This document shows positions 27,162-36,886 of a stretch of DNA of 64,000 nt, piece by piece; position 1 is the first letter of the stretch; the number at the start of each line of letters is the position of its first letter. A model generated the notes under the pieces. It searched no databases. It saw nothing but the letters and a program-made list of their open reading frames with translations, and was not told the origin of the DNA. A program made the position numbers and the translations under genes. This DNA is from Gammaproteobacteria bacterium (lineage in GTDB: Bacteria > Pseudomonadota > Gammaproteobacteria > Burkholderiales > Sulfuricellaceae): the NCBI GenBank assembly GCA_018824405.1, contig JAHJGO010000009.1:81859-145858 (forward strand), in the 5' to 3' direction.

Positions 27162-29969
27162 TCACCCCGTATTGCGCATACCGCCAGCAATCGCATTGAT
27201 CGAGCGCAGCAGCGGATTGATCCACTGATCACGCTGTTCCTGCGGCAACGACTCGTCTCTGGTACGTTTCAGCAGCATCACCTGGATGTGATTGAGCGGG
27301 TCCAGATAGGGGCTGCGACGCGCCAGGGACAGGGCCAGCGTCGGATTCTCCTCAATCAGCATCCGGGCTCCGGCAATGTTCAGCACCTGGATGACCGTGC
27401 GGTTGTACTCGTCGCGGATGGTCTGGTAAATGGCGAGCGCCTCTTCCTTGCGTTCTGCCAGTTCGGCATAGCGCGCGGCGATGTTCATATCCGCCTTGAA
27501 CAAGGCCATCTGGGTGTTGCTGAGCAGGGCGCGAAAGAAAGGCCACTCCGCATACATGCGCTGCAACTTGGCAAGCCGCTCCGGATCGTTGCCGCGCCAG
27601 TTTTCCAGCGCAGTGCCGATGCCGAACCAGGCTGGCATGGTGTGGCGCGACTGCCCCCAGCCGAATACCCAGGCAATGGCGCGCACTGAACTCTTGGAAC
27701 GATCGCCTTTCTTGCGATGAGAAGGCCGAGAACCGATGTTCATCAGGCCGATCTCCGTGAGCGGGGTGGCTTCGTAGAAATAATCGATGAAACCGGGCGT
27801 ATGGTCGGTCAACCCGCGAAAGGTCGCTTCGCCATCTTCGGCCAGCTTGTCCATGATGCCGAGGAAATCCTGGCGCGCCTTGGACGGTTCCTGCACCAGG
27901 CTGGTACTGGCCTTGAGCAGGCCGGTCATGCCCATGGACAGCTCATAGGAGGCGGTTTCGGTGTTGCTGTATTTGAATGACAGCACCTCGCCCTGTTCGG
28001 TGAGCTTGATCTGGCCGCGCACCGTGCCTTCCGGTTGCGACAGGATCGCCTCATGGGTCGGGCCGCCGCCGCGCCCGACCGTGCCACCGCGCCCATGGAA
28101 CAGGCGGCAATCGATGCCGCGCAACTGCGCCAGCGCGGTGATCCGGGTCTGCGCATCGTACAGGGACCACACCGAAGCCAGAATGCCGCCATCCTTGGCC
28201 GAGTCTGAATAACCCAGCATGACTTCCTGCATGTTTCCTGAGCACCTGACCAGTGCGGCATAGACAGGGTTATCCAGCAGCGCGGTCATCACCGGCTCGA
28301 TATGCTCCAGATCGATGATGGTTTCGAACAGCGGCGAGATGCTGATGTTGCAGAACCATTCCTTGCCATCGCGGCCAGCCAGGCCTGCAAGGCTGGCGAG
28401 AAACATGACTTCCATGACATGGCTGGCGGCATGGGTCATCGAAATGACATAGGCGCCAAATGCCCTGGGACTGATTTCATGGCGCATGCGGGCCATCACC
28501 TCAAGCACTTCGAAAGTCTCGCGAGTGGGTTCGCTGAGCTTGCTCTTGTCGATCCCGAATTCCTGCGCACGGCTGATCGCCGCCCCGAGCGCTTCAAGAC
28601 GCCCGGCTTCGCTTAGCGCGTTGTAGTCCGGCAGGCCCGGGAACTGCGCAAACAACTCGGCGACCGCTTCGGTATGACGCGTGGATTCCTGGCGGATATC
28701 GAGATGCACCAGGTAAAAACCGAAAGTTTCAGCCTGACGAATCAGGTCCTGCAGCTCGCCGTGGGCCGTACCGGTATCGCCATGGCCAATCAGCGAATCG
28801 CGAATCAGGTAGAGGTCGGACAGAAATTCCTGCTCCGACTGGTAAGCGTCGGCAAACGGGCTGCCGCTCTGGCCTTCCAGTTCGGCTTCAATGAAGCTCA
28901 GGCTATGGCGCAAGCGGTGCAGCATGACGTAAAGCTTGCGGCGATAGGGCTCCTGCCCGAAGCGCTGGGGAAAATCACCGAATACCGCAGGGAAGCGCTG
29001 CTCGTCCTGAAGCAGGCTCTCGCTCATCGACTCGCTGATGGCGCAGAGGCGTTTAGAGTGAGTCAGGACATGGCTGAGATTGCTCACCTCGTTCAGGTAA
29101 AGGCGCAATATTTCACGCTTGTGCAAGCGCAAGGCGAGGATGGTCGTTTCTGGCGTGACGAACGGATTGCCGTCGCGGTCGCCGCCGATCCAGGAACCGA
29201 AACGCAGGATATTCGGCACCCGGATCTGCTCGCCTTCGGCCAGTTCCGGCCCATACACACGCTCGACAGCTTTTTCCAGGTAGCGGTAGGTTTCAGGTAC
29301 GGCCTTGAACAGGCTTTCGCGGAAATAAAACAGGCCATTCTTGATTTCGTCGCGAACCTGGGGCTTGTTGGTGCGCACCTCGTCGGTTTTCCACAAGGTC
29401 TGGATCTGCCGCTCCAGCAGGCGAATCAACTCCTGGCGCTGTCCCTTGCCGGTGCGCGGATCATCCAGCTGCTCGCCGGTCAGAAAAATGTGGCGCAAAT
29501 GCTCCATGATGGTTCGGCGCTTGGATTCCGTCGGGTGCGCGGTAAGCACCGGAATATAAGCTGCCTTGTCGAGCAGGGTCTGCAATTGCGCGGACGTAAT
29601 CCCCTGTGCGTGGAACTCGCGCAGCGTGGCATCGAACGAACCTTTCCACAGTGCCCCCCCGCTGTGCACCTGAGCTCGGCGGATGTGGTGCTGGTAGGAC
29701 TCCTCGGCCAGATTGACGAGGCTGAAATAAGTGCTGAACGCGCGCACCACATGCGTCAGCGTGTCAACATCCAGCGCCCCGACAAGTTTCTCGAGTTGCA
29801 AACGAAGGCTCGGATCATCGCGCTTGCGCAAACGGATAAAGCCCTTGCGCAAAGCCTCTACCGCGGCCAGCACGTGTCCGTCTTCCTGGGTTTTTATCAC
29901 ATTGCCGAGAAGATTTCCGAAGAGCTTTACTCGAGCGCGTAACTGGGCATCCGTGGGTAATTTCGACAC
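27162..29969 (-). CDS. ppc: Phosphoenolpyruvate carboxylase
   Basis: Carboxylates PEP to oxaloacetate, feeding the citrate synthase step. The 935-residue enzyme has the catalytic His motif LTAHPTESKRRT, the glycine-rich loop LFHGRGGTVGRGGGPTHEAI, the GYSDSAKDGG segment and the C-terminal RNTG. The start is placed at GTG 29969 (MSKLPTDAQLRARVKLFG), where family similarity begins; GTG at 29978 is an alternative. The same frame stays open a further 700 bases upstream, but that stretch is antisense to the P-type ATPase and shows no similarity. It is divergent from the ATPase and followed by gntR. Confidence 0.95.
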   Translation of the reverse strand: MSKLPTDAQLRARVKLFGNLLGNVIKTQEDGHVLAAVEALRKGFIRLRKRDDPSLRLQLEKLVGALDVDTLTHVVRAFSTYFSLVNLAEESYQHHIRRAQVHSGGALWKGSFDATLREFHAQGITSAQLQTLLDKAAYIPVLTAHPTESKRRTIMEHLRHIFLTGEQLDDPRTGKGQRQELIRLLERQIQTLWKTDEVRTNKPQVRDEIKNGLFYFRESLFKAVPETYRYLEKAVERVYGPELAEGEQIRVPNILRFGSWIGGDRDGNPFVTPETTILALRLHKREILRLYLNEVSNLSHVLTHSKRLCAISESMSESLLQDEQRFPAVFGDFPQRFGQEPYRRKLYVMLHRLRHSLSFIEAELEGQSGSPFADAYQSEQEFLSDLYLIRDSLIGHGDTGTAHGELQDLIRQAETFGFYLVHLDIRQESTRHTEAVAELFAQFPGLPDYNALSEAGRLEALGAAISRAQEFGIDKSKLSEPTRETFEVLEVMARMRHEISPRAFGAYVISMTHAASHVMEVMFLASLAGLAGRDGKEWFCNISISPLFETIIDLEHIEPVMTALLDNPVYAALVRCSGNMQEVMLGYSDSAKDGGILASVWSLYDAQTRITALAQLRGIDCRLFHGRGGTVGRGGGPTHEAILSQPEGTVRGQIKLTEQGEVLSFKYSNTETASYELSMGMTGLLKASTSLVQEPSKARQDFLGIMDKLAEDGEATFRGLTDHTPGFIDYFYEATPLTEIGLMNIGSRPSHRKKGDRSKSSVRAIAWVFGWGQSRHTMPAWFGIGTALENWRGNDPERLAKLQRMYAEWPFFRALLSNTQMALFKADMNIAARYAELAERKEEALAIYQTIRDEYNRTVIQVLNIAGARMLIEENPTLALSLARRSPYLDPLNHIQVMLLKRTRDESLPQEQRDQWINPLLRSINAIAGGMRNTG

Positions 29970-30218
29970 TTTTATCACTTTTTCCGTGCCGCAAAGCGCG
30001 GCAAAACGGGGCAAAAACGGCAAGCCGCCCCATGTTGAAGATTCATCTGCAAAGCCTGTCATTGTAGCTTTGCAGCATCGCAGGTCGGGTATTTTACAAC
30101 ACAGCAGCTTACGATAGTAAAAACAGGGATTAGTGCCTATTTCGTGAACACTTGCGCCACTTGGAGGACAAAGTGTTATATGTTTCATATCCGGAACCAT
30201 TTCGCAATAAGGAACCAG

Positions 30219-32912
30219 ATGGAACCCATCCCGAACAAACCCTGGCACCATCTCCCAACTATCGAAGTCGCCTCCTTGCTGGAAAGCGACCCTGAACGGG
30301 GGCTGGAGCCGGAAGAGGTGCTGCGCCGCCAGGCGCGTTTCGGCCTCAACTGCCTGACTCAAAAGAAAGGGCGCGGGCCGCTGTTGCGGCTGCTGCTGCA
30401 GTTTCACCAGCCGCTGATCTATCTGCTGCTGGTCTCGTCCGCTATCACCGCTGCGCTGCAGGAATGGGTGGATGCAAGCGTGATTCTGGGCGTGGTGCTG
30501 GTCAATGCCGGCATCGGTTTCATTCAGGAAAGCAAGGCCGAGAGCGCCATTGCCGCGCTGGCAAAAATCGTGGCCACCAGTGCACGCGTCCTGCGCGGCG
30601 GCAAGAAAACCAGCATGGCTTCGGAACAACTGGTGCCGGGCGATGTGGTCCTGCTGGCGGAAGGGGACAAGGTGCCTGCCGACCTGCGCCTGTTGCACTG
30701 CCGCGAACTGGGCATCAACGAATCCTCCCTCACCGGCGAATCACTCCCGGTCGCCAAACACGCTTCGCCATTGACGCTGGATACGCTCCTGGCCGACCGC
30801 GCCAACATGGCCTATGCCGGCGCACTCGTCACCAGCGGCCACGGGGTGGGCATGGTGGTGGCGATCAGCGACGCCACCGAAACCGGGCGCATTTCGCGCC
30901 TGATGGAAGAAGCGGATGTTTTTTCCACCCCACTCACGCGCAAGATCGAGTGGTTCAGCAAAATCCTCCTTTACGCCATCCTGGGACTGGCGGCATTCAC
31001 TTTCGTGATCGGCCTGGTGCGCGGCGAAAGCGCGTTTGACATGTTCATGGCTGCGGTCGCCCTGTCGGTGGGCGCGATTCCGGAAGGTCTGCCTGCCGCT
31101 GTAACCATCACGCTGGCCATCGGCGTATCGCGCATGGCCAGGCGCCGCGCCATTATCCGCAAGCTCCCGGCGGTGGAAACGCTGGGCAGTACCACGGTCA
31201 TCTGTTCCGACAAAACCGGCACCCTGACCCAGAACCAGATGACGGTGCAGCAGATTTTCGCAGGCAACCAGGATTTCACCGTAAGTGGCGTTGGATATGC
31301 CCCGCATGGCGAGGTCACTCCCCCTCTCACGTCTGCGGCCCGGGAATGCCTGCTGGCTGGCCTGCTATGCAACGAGGCCAGTCTGGAACACAAGGAAGGC
31401 GCCTGGCACGTCAGCGGCGACCCGACCGAAGGCGCGCTGATCGTCGCAGCGATGAAGGCCGGGCTTGAACCTGAAAGCAATCATGAGCTTTATCCCCGCC
31501 TCGACACCGTACCTTTCGAGTCGCGTCATCAGTACATGGCTACCCTGCACGGGGAGATCATCTACCTCAAGGGCGCGGTGGAAAAGGTGCTGGATCGCTG
31601 CTCCAGCATGTCCGGGCCGGATGGTCAGCCCATTTCGCTGGATCATGAAGGAATATCGCAGGCGGCCATCCACATGGCCGAACAAGGCCTGCGGGTGCTG
31701 GCGCTGGCCAGCAAACCCGCAGCCAGTGGACAGACAGCGCTACACCACGACGACCTGGCGGCGGACATGATATTCCTTGGCCTGCAGGGCATGATGGATC
31801 CGCCGCGCCCTGAGGCGGTGCGTGCAGTCAAGGCCTGCCACCGCGCCGGCATCGCGGTAAAAATGATTACCGGGGATCATGCCGTCACCGCTGCCGCCGT
31901 GGCCCGCCAGATCGGTTTGCTGCACACCGGACTGTTGCAGGAAGGTCAGACAGGCATCCTGAACGGGCGCGAACTTGCGCAACTGGACGATGCCGATCTG
32001 GCGCAGGCAGTGCGTTACACGCACGTCTTTGCACGTGTCGAACCGGAGCAGAAATTGCGTCTGGTCAGGGCATTGCAGGCCAATGGCGAGGTCGTCGCCA
32101 TGACCGGCGATGGCGTCAACGATGCTCCGGCACTGAAACAGGCGGATATCGGTGTAGCCATGGGCATCACCGGCACCGAGGTCGCCAGGGAAGCTGCCGA
32201 CATGGTGCTCACCGACGACAATTTCGCCTCCATCGAGGCGGCTGTGGAGGAAGGTCGCGGGGTGTTCGACAACCTCACCAAATTCATCGTCTGGACCCTG
32301 CCCACCAATTTTGGCGAAGGCCTGGTGATCACCGCCGCCATCATCGCAGGAGTGGCCCTGCCCATCCTGCCGGTGCAGATCCTGTGGATCAACATGACGA
32401 CAGCCGTGCTTCTCGGTCTGATGCTGTCTTTCGAACCAATCGAGAAGGGCATCATGCACCGTACCCCGCGCACACCCTCGACTCCCCTGCTCACTCCGGC
32501 CCTGATGGGGCGCATCGCCATCGTCAGCACCCTGCTGCTGGCCGGCGCCTTCGGGCTGTTCATATGGGAACTCGAACACGGCGCGTCGCTTGAATATGCG
32601 CGCACGGTCGCTGCCAATGTCTTCGTCTGCGGCGAACTGTTTTATCTTTTCAACTGCCGCTCCATGACCGAATCCATGTTCAAGCTCGGGGTTTTTTCCA
32701 ATCACTGGCTGGTGAGCGGCGTCGCGCTGATGGCTTTTCTGCAACTGCTATTCACCTACCTGCCGGTGATGAACGAATGGTTCCGTACGGCACCTATCGA
32801 CATCTGGTCGTGGGGGCGCATTCTTGCGGTAAGTATGATAATTTATAGTGCCATCGGCATGGAAAAATGGCTGCGCAGGGCAAAGAAACCCCCTCACACT
32901 CATCAGCCGTAA
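30219..32912 (+). CDS. Cation-transporting P-type ATPase (P2 type)
   Basis: An 897-residue P2-type ATPase, probably for Ca2+ or another cation. The N-terminal cation-ATPase domain (SLLESDPERGLEPEEVLRRQARFGLN) precedes the actuator domain with TGES, the phosphorylated Asp in SDKTGTLTQNQM, the hinge TGDGVNDAPAL and a 4-6 helix C-terminal membrane domain. The PEGLP motif in M4 (VGAIPEGLPAAV) fits the P2 group. The start at 30219 follows AAGGAACC; an upstream in-frame ATG at 30180 would add residues without support. Ion specificity cannot be settled here. Confidence 0.92.
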   Translation: MEPIPNKPWHHLPTIEVASLLESDPERGLEPEEVLRRQARFGLNCLTQKKGRGPLLRLLLQFHQPLIYLLLVSSAITAALQEWVDASVILGVVLVNAGIGFIQESKAESAIAALAKIVATSARVLRGGKKTSMASEQLVPGDVVLLAEGDKVPADLRLLHCRELGINESSLTGESLPVAKHASPLTLDTLLADRANMAYAGALVTSGHGVGMVVAISDATETGRISRLMEEADVFSTPLTRKIEWFSKILLYAILGLAAFTFVIGLVRGESAFDMFMAAVALSVGAIPEGLPAAVTITLAIGVSRMARRRAIIRKLPAVETLGSTTVICSDKTGTLTQNQMTVQQIFAGNQDFTVSGVGYAPHGEVTPPLTSAARECLLAGLLCNEASLEHKEGAWHVSGDPTEGALIVAAMKAGLEPESNHELYPRLDTVPFESRHQYMATLHGEIIYLKGAVEKVLDRCSSMSGPDGQPISLDHEGISQAAIHMAEQGLRVLALASKPAASGQTALHHDDLAADMIFLGLQGMMDPPRPEAVRAVKACHRAGIAVKMITGDHAVTAAAVARQIGLLHTGLLQEGQTGILNGRELAQLDDADLAQAVRYTHVFARVEPEQKLRLVRALQANGEVVAMTGDGVNDAPALKQADIGVAMGITGTEVAREAADMVLTDDNFASIEAAVEEGRGVFDNLTKFIVWTLPTNFGEGLVITAAIIAGVALPILPVQILWINMTTAVLLGLMLSFEPIEKGIMHRTPRTPSTPLLTPALMGRIAIVSTLLLAGAFGLFIWELEHGASLEYARTVAANVFVCGELFYLFNCRSMTESMFKLGVFSNHWLVSGVALMAFLQLLFTYLPVMNEWFRTAPIDIWSWGRILAVSMIIYSAIGMEKWLRRAKKPPHTHQP

Positions 32913-32989
32913 GGAATACAGAGAAAATTAATAAACGGCCCTGCCAGTCCGTGATATAAATAAATCCAGAAATCACTCACCAGAACAAC

Positions 32990-34270
32990 ATGGGCGACAG
33001 CCAGCCTCTTTTCATCGACATTTCCCAGCTGCGTATCGGGATGCACATCCACCTCGACCTTGGCTGGATGGACCACCCCTTCCCCATGAACAGCTTCACG
33101 CTTCGCTCGCAGGAGCAGATTGATACTGTTCGATCTCTGGGTCTTGAGCGGGTGCGTTTTTCTCCTGACAAAAGCGACCCGGAAGCGCTGCAGCAACACG
33201 ACACGGCAAGCACGCCTGAACAGCAGCCGGAAGCCGAGGAAGAATCTCCTGAAATGGCTGCCAGGCGCCTGCGCCGCGACCTTCTTTCGAGCCAGTGGGC
33301 CAGCCTGCAAGCTTGCGAACGCCAGTTCTCAGAAGCCAGTCGCAGCTACAGGCAGGCAATCGAAATAGTGCATTCCCGACCCGCCGTATCGCGTGAGCAG
33401 TCGGAAAGCCTGATCAGGGGTTTTCTGGGCGAAATCATGGGAGAGCATGAAGCCTGTATCCGCCTTCTGTCAGAAAATGCGGGGGAAAAAACCTCTCTCC
33501 ACTCGATCAACGTGACTGTCATTTCACTCCTGCTTGGCAAAGCCAGCGGGCTTGGCGAGCAGGATTTGCTGGACGTGGGCATGGGCGCGCTACTGCACGA
33601 TCTGGGAAAGATAGAACTGCCCGGCCGGCTGCGCTGGAGCGATGAGCAATTTACTGCCCTGGAACGTGAAATCTATCAGGAACACGTCGCCCACGGCGTC
33701 ACACTGGGGGAGAAAATGGGCCTCTCCAAAGGTGCGTTGCTGGTGATCGGCCAGCATCATGAACTCGCGGATGGCAAGGGCTACCCGCAACGCATCACCG
33801 ATGCACACATGTTGCCGCCCAGCCGCATCGTGACTCTCGTCAATATGTATGACAATCTTTGCAATCCGGGCAACCCGGCGCTGGCGATCACGCCCCATGA
33901 AGCGCTGGCACTGATCTTTGCCCAGCGAAAATCCCAGTTCCACGCCGCCACCCTGTCGCTGTTCGTACGCATGATGGGGGTTTATCCGCCAGGGTCGGTA
34001 GTGCAACTCTCCGACGAGCGCTTTGCCCTGGTGGTTTCTGTCAACTCCTGCCGCCCTCTCAGGCCCCGCATCGTCATTCATGACGCGAATATCCCCAGAG
34101 AAGAAGCCCTGGTCATTGACCTGGAAGACGAACCAAACCTCGGCATACGCCGCAGCCTCAAACCGCTGCAATTGCCAAAAAATGCTTTTGACTATCTATC
34201 TCCCCGCAAACGCATGTGCTACTTCTTCGAACGGGCACGAGAAATCACCCCGCCCGCTGAAAAGTCATGA
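32990..34270 (+). CDS. HD-GYP domain phosphodiesterase
   Basis: A predicted c-di-GMP phosphodiesterase of 426 residues. The N-terminal DUF3391 domain (about 5-130; IDISQLRIGMHIHLDLGWMDHPF) precedes an HD-GYP domain (about 150-340) with LLHDLGKIELP and HHELADGKGYP, the complete HD and HHExxDGxGYP signatures. This suggests an active enzyme. The stop overlaps the ATG of the next gene by 4 bases (ATGA), so it is translated together with a GGDEF-EAL protein. Confidence 0.9.
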   Translation: MGDSQPLFIDISQLRIGMHIHLDLGWMDHPFPMNSFTLRSQEQIDTVRSLGLERVRFSPDKSDPEALQQHDTASTPEQQPEAEEESPEMAARRLRRDLLSSQWASLQACERQFSEASRSYRQAIEIVHSRPAVSREQSESLIRGFLGEIMGEHEACIRLLSENAGEKTSLHSINVTVISLLLGKASGLGEQDLLDVGMGALLHDLGKIELPGRLRWSDEQFTALEREIYQEHVAHGVTLGEKMGLSKGALLVIGQHHELADGKGYPQRITDAHMLPPSRIVTLVNMYDNLCNPGNPALAITPHEALALIFAQRKSQFHAATLSLFVRMMGVYPPGSVVQLSDERFALVVSVNSCRPLRPRIVIHDANIPREEALVIDLEDEPNLGIRRSLKPLQLPKNAFDYLSPRKRMCYFFERAREITPPAEKS

Positions 34271-36693
34271 AAAACAGTAACTGGCAGCCCCTCATCGAGG
34301 GCATGCTCGAAGCAGTGTGGGTTGTGGATCCGATCGAGTTGCGCATCGTGGCGGTGAACCGCGCCGCAGAAGCCCTGCTCGGCGCAGAGCCAGGAACATT
34401 CATCGGCCAGCCGGTGATCGACCTGTCCGCCACTCCAGAAGACATGTTTTTCTGGGAGGACGTGGCAGCCGGTCTAACCGACCAGATTTTTTCCGAAACG
34501 TTGCTGCGTCGCCGTGATGGCACAACGGTTCAGGTTGAACGTCGTGTCTCCCTCATCAAGGTCAGCCAGGATGCCTCGGTCTTTGTCTTGGCGGCACGCG
34601 ACCAGAGCGCGCAGCGAAAGGTGGAAAACGAGCTGGAGAAGCTCATCGCCGAGCTGCGAGCCACGCTTGAATCCACTGCGGACGGGATTCTGGTAGCCGA
34701 CCTGGAAGGCAATATCCGGGGCTATAACCAGCATTTCGCCGAAATGTGGAATTTGCCGCAGGAATTGCTCACCCATCGAAACGATGCCGCCGTCTATACC
34801 TGGATGCACCAGTGCGTGCTGGATACCGAGCGCTATGCAGAACGCCTTGGCGCCATCACACGTTCCCCGTTGCTGGAGGCAAGCGACGTGCTGATGCTGC
34901 GTACCGGACAAGTACTGGAACGCGTTACCCTGCCGCAATTTGCACGTGGCAGGCCCATCGGACGGGTTTTTTCTTATCGCGACATCACCCGGCGGCTGGC
35001 AGATGAAGCCCGTCTGCAGCTTGCGTCAACAGTGTTTGATTCCAGCCTGGATGCCATTTTTGTCACGGATGCAGCGCACCGGGTCATTGCTGTCAATCCC
35101 AGCTGCGAACGCCTGACCGGCTATACCCAGGCAGAACTGCTGGATCAGCCTTCACGCGCATTTTTTTCCGACCTCAGCGAAGTCGCCTTCGTCGACCAGT
35201 TCATGGAACAACTCGTGCGCGCAGGGCACTGGGAAGGCGAGGTGTGGAATCTGCGCAAGAATGGCAAACCCTATTTGTGCCTGGCTTCGATGGTGCCCGT
35301 ACTGGACGAGCAGGGCGCGCCCTTGCATTACATCGGTTTTTTCAAGGATCTGAGCGAAACCCATGCGGCACGCAAAAAAATCGAGGAGCTAGCCTACAAC
35401 GACGCGCTCACCGGGCTGCCAAACCGTTTGCTGCTGGCCGAACGAATCGATCATGCACTCACCCTTTCCGAGCGCAATGGCTACTCCTGTGCAGTGCTGT
35501 TCCTCGACCTTGACCATTTCAAGCATATCAACGATTCTCTTGGCCACCTGTTCGGCGATCGCGTGCTGATCGAAGTTTCGGAACGGATCAAGGGTTGCCT
35601 GCGCCATGTCGATACAGCCGCGCGCCTGGGTGGAGACGAATTTGTCCTGCTGCTCAATCAGGTAGATGTGCGCGGGACTGAAATCACCGCCCGGCGCATT
35701 CTTGACGCCCTGGCCCGGCCTTTCACCCTGGACGACATGTCTTTCACCGTGACCTGCAGCATCGGCATCGCGCTTTACCCGGATGACGGTGTCACCATGG
35801 ACGATTTGATCAAGAATGCTGACAGCGCCATGCACCACGTCAAGGAGCGTGGACGCTCGGGCTTCCGCTTTTACCAGCGGCAAATGAACATCGGCCTGCT
35901 GTCGCGCATGAAACTGGATCATGCCATGCGCCTGGCCCTGGAAAACAACGAATTCCGCCTGCACTTCCAGCCCCAGGTGGATCTCGCCAGCGGGAATATC
36001 TTCGGCGTGGAGGCACTGATCCGCTGGCATGACCAGGAACTGGGCAACATCCCTCCTGCACGCTTCATTCCGGTGGCTGAAGAAACCGGCGTTATCGTGT
36101 CCATTGGCAACTGGGTTCTCACGGAAGCCGTTCGTCAGTGCGCTCAATGGCAGGCGCAAGACTGGGCTTTGACGATGGCAGTGAATGTGTCGGCATTGCA
36201 GTTCCAGCAGGCAAACTTCGTCGAGGGCGTGGCCGAAGTTCTGCGCGCCTTTTCCCTGCCACCTGCCATGCTGGAACTGGAACTGACCGAATCCATCCTG
36301 CTACGCGACGTGGATGAGGCCCTGGAGCGTCTCGACGCGCTTGCCGAACTGGGTGTGCAGCTATCGATCGACGACTTTGGCACAGGCTATTCCAGCCTCA
36401 GCTATCTCAAGCGTTTCCCAATACATAAACTGAAAATCGACCGCTCCTTCATCTCGGAACTGCCCGCCAATGATAGCGACACCGCCATTGTGAAAGCCGT
36501 GATCAACATGGCCCAGGCGCTCAAACTGCGCGTCATTGCCGAGGGAGTCGAAACCGAAATGCAACGCCATTTTCTGGTTTCCGCCGGATGTGACGAGTTT
36601 CAGGGGTTCCTGTGCAGCCCGGCGCTCTCACGCGAAGAGTTTAATGAATTCATGGAAAAGGACGAGAAACAACCGCAAACCAAATTGTTTTGA
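34267..36693 (+). CDS. PAS-GGDEF-EAL c-di-GMP turnover protein
   Basis: An 808-residue cytoplasmic protein. PAS-type sensor domains occupy about residues 1-380, with a canonical PAS/PAC near 255-375 (LDAIFVTDAAHRVIAVNPSCERLTGY). GGDEF (about 380-545) has an intact RLGGDEFVLLL active site, and EAL (about 555-795) has FGVEALIRW and DDFGTGYSSLSYLKRFPIHKLKID. Both catalytic sites look complete, so it may make or degrade c-di-GMP depending on its PAS input. It is coupled to the HD-GYP gene by a 4-base overlap, giving an operon with opposing c-di-GMP activities. Confidence 0.93.
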   Translation: MKNSNWQPLIEGMLEAVWVVDPIELRIVAVNRAAEALLGAEPGTFIGQPVIDLSATPEDMFFWEDVAAGLTDQIFSETLLRRRDGTTVQVERRVSLIKVSQDASVFVLAARDQSAQRKVENELEKLIAELRATLESTADGILVADLEGNIRGYNQHFAEMWNLPQELLTHRNDAAVYTWMHQCVLDTERYAERLGAITRSPLLEASDVLMLRTGQVLERVTLPQFARGRPIGRVFSYRDITRRLADEARLQLASTVFDSSLDAIFVTDAAHRVIAVNPSCERLTGYTQAELLDQPSRAFFSDLSEVAFVDQFMEQLVRAGHWEGEVWNLRKNGKPYLCLASMVPVLDEQGAPLHYIGFFKDLSETHAARKKIEELAYNDALTGLPNRLLLAERIDHALTLSERNGYSCAVLFLDLDHFKHINDSLGHLFGDRVLIEVSERIKGCLRHVDTAARLGGDEFVLLLNQVDVRGTEITARRILDALARPFTLDDMSFTVTCSIGIALYPDDGVTMDDLIKNADSAMHHVKERGRSGFRFYQRQMNIGLLSRMKLDHAMRLALENNEFRLHFQPQVDLASGNIFGVEALIRWHDQELGNIPPARFIPVAEETGVIVSIGNWVLTEAVRQCAQWQAQDWALTMAVNVSALQFQQANFVEGVAEVLRAFSLPPAMLELELTESILLRDVDEALERLDALAELGVQLSIDDFGTGYSSLSYLKRFPIHKLKIDRSFISELPANDSDTAIVKAVINMAQALKLRVIAEGVETEMQRHFLVSAGCDEFQGFLCSPALSREEFNEFMEKDEKQPQTKLF

Positions 36694-36886
36694 ACCTTGC
36701 CTGCACCATAAAGCCAAGACACCCCGGCAGCATACGCAACGACCAACCACGCCAGATATAGAGATCACGGGTTGAACAAAACCTTCATTCCCTCGCTTTT
36801 TTCGAATATGCTGTTGCGTATTCACGGCCCATTGAGAACGATAACCAGAGGCCGTAGCTTTCACCATATTGGACAGAGGGGATCAC

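Noticed and set aside
29970..30698. N-terminal extension of ppc by about 240 residues
   Set aside because: The open frame upstream of GTG 29969 is antisense to the P-type ATPase start and has no similarity to PEP carboxylase, whose family start fits at 29969.
36810..36850. Sigma-28 promoter ahead of the second chemoreceptor
   Set aside because: AACGATAA resembles the -10 element, but there is no TAAA at the correct spacing upstream.
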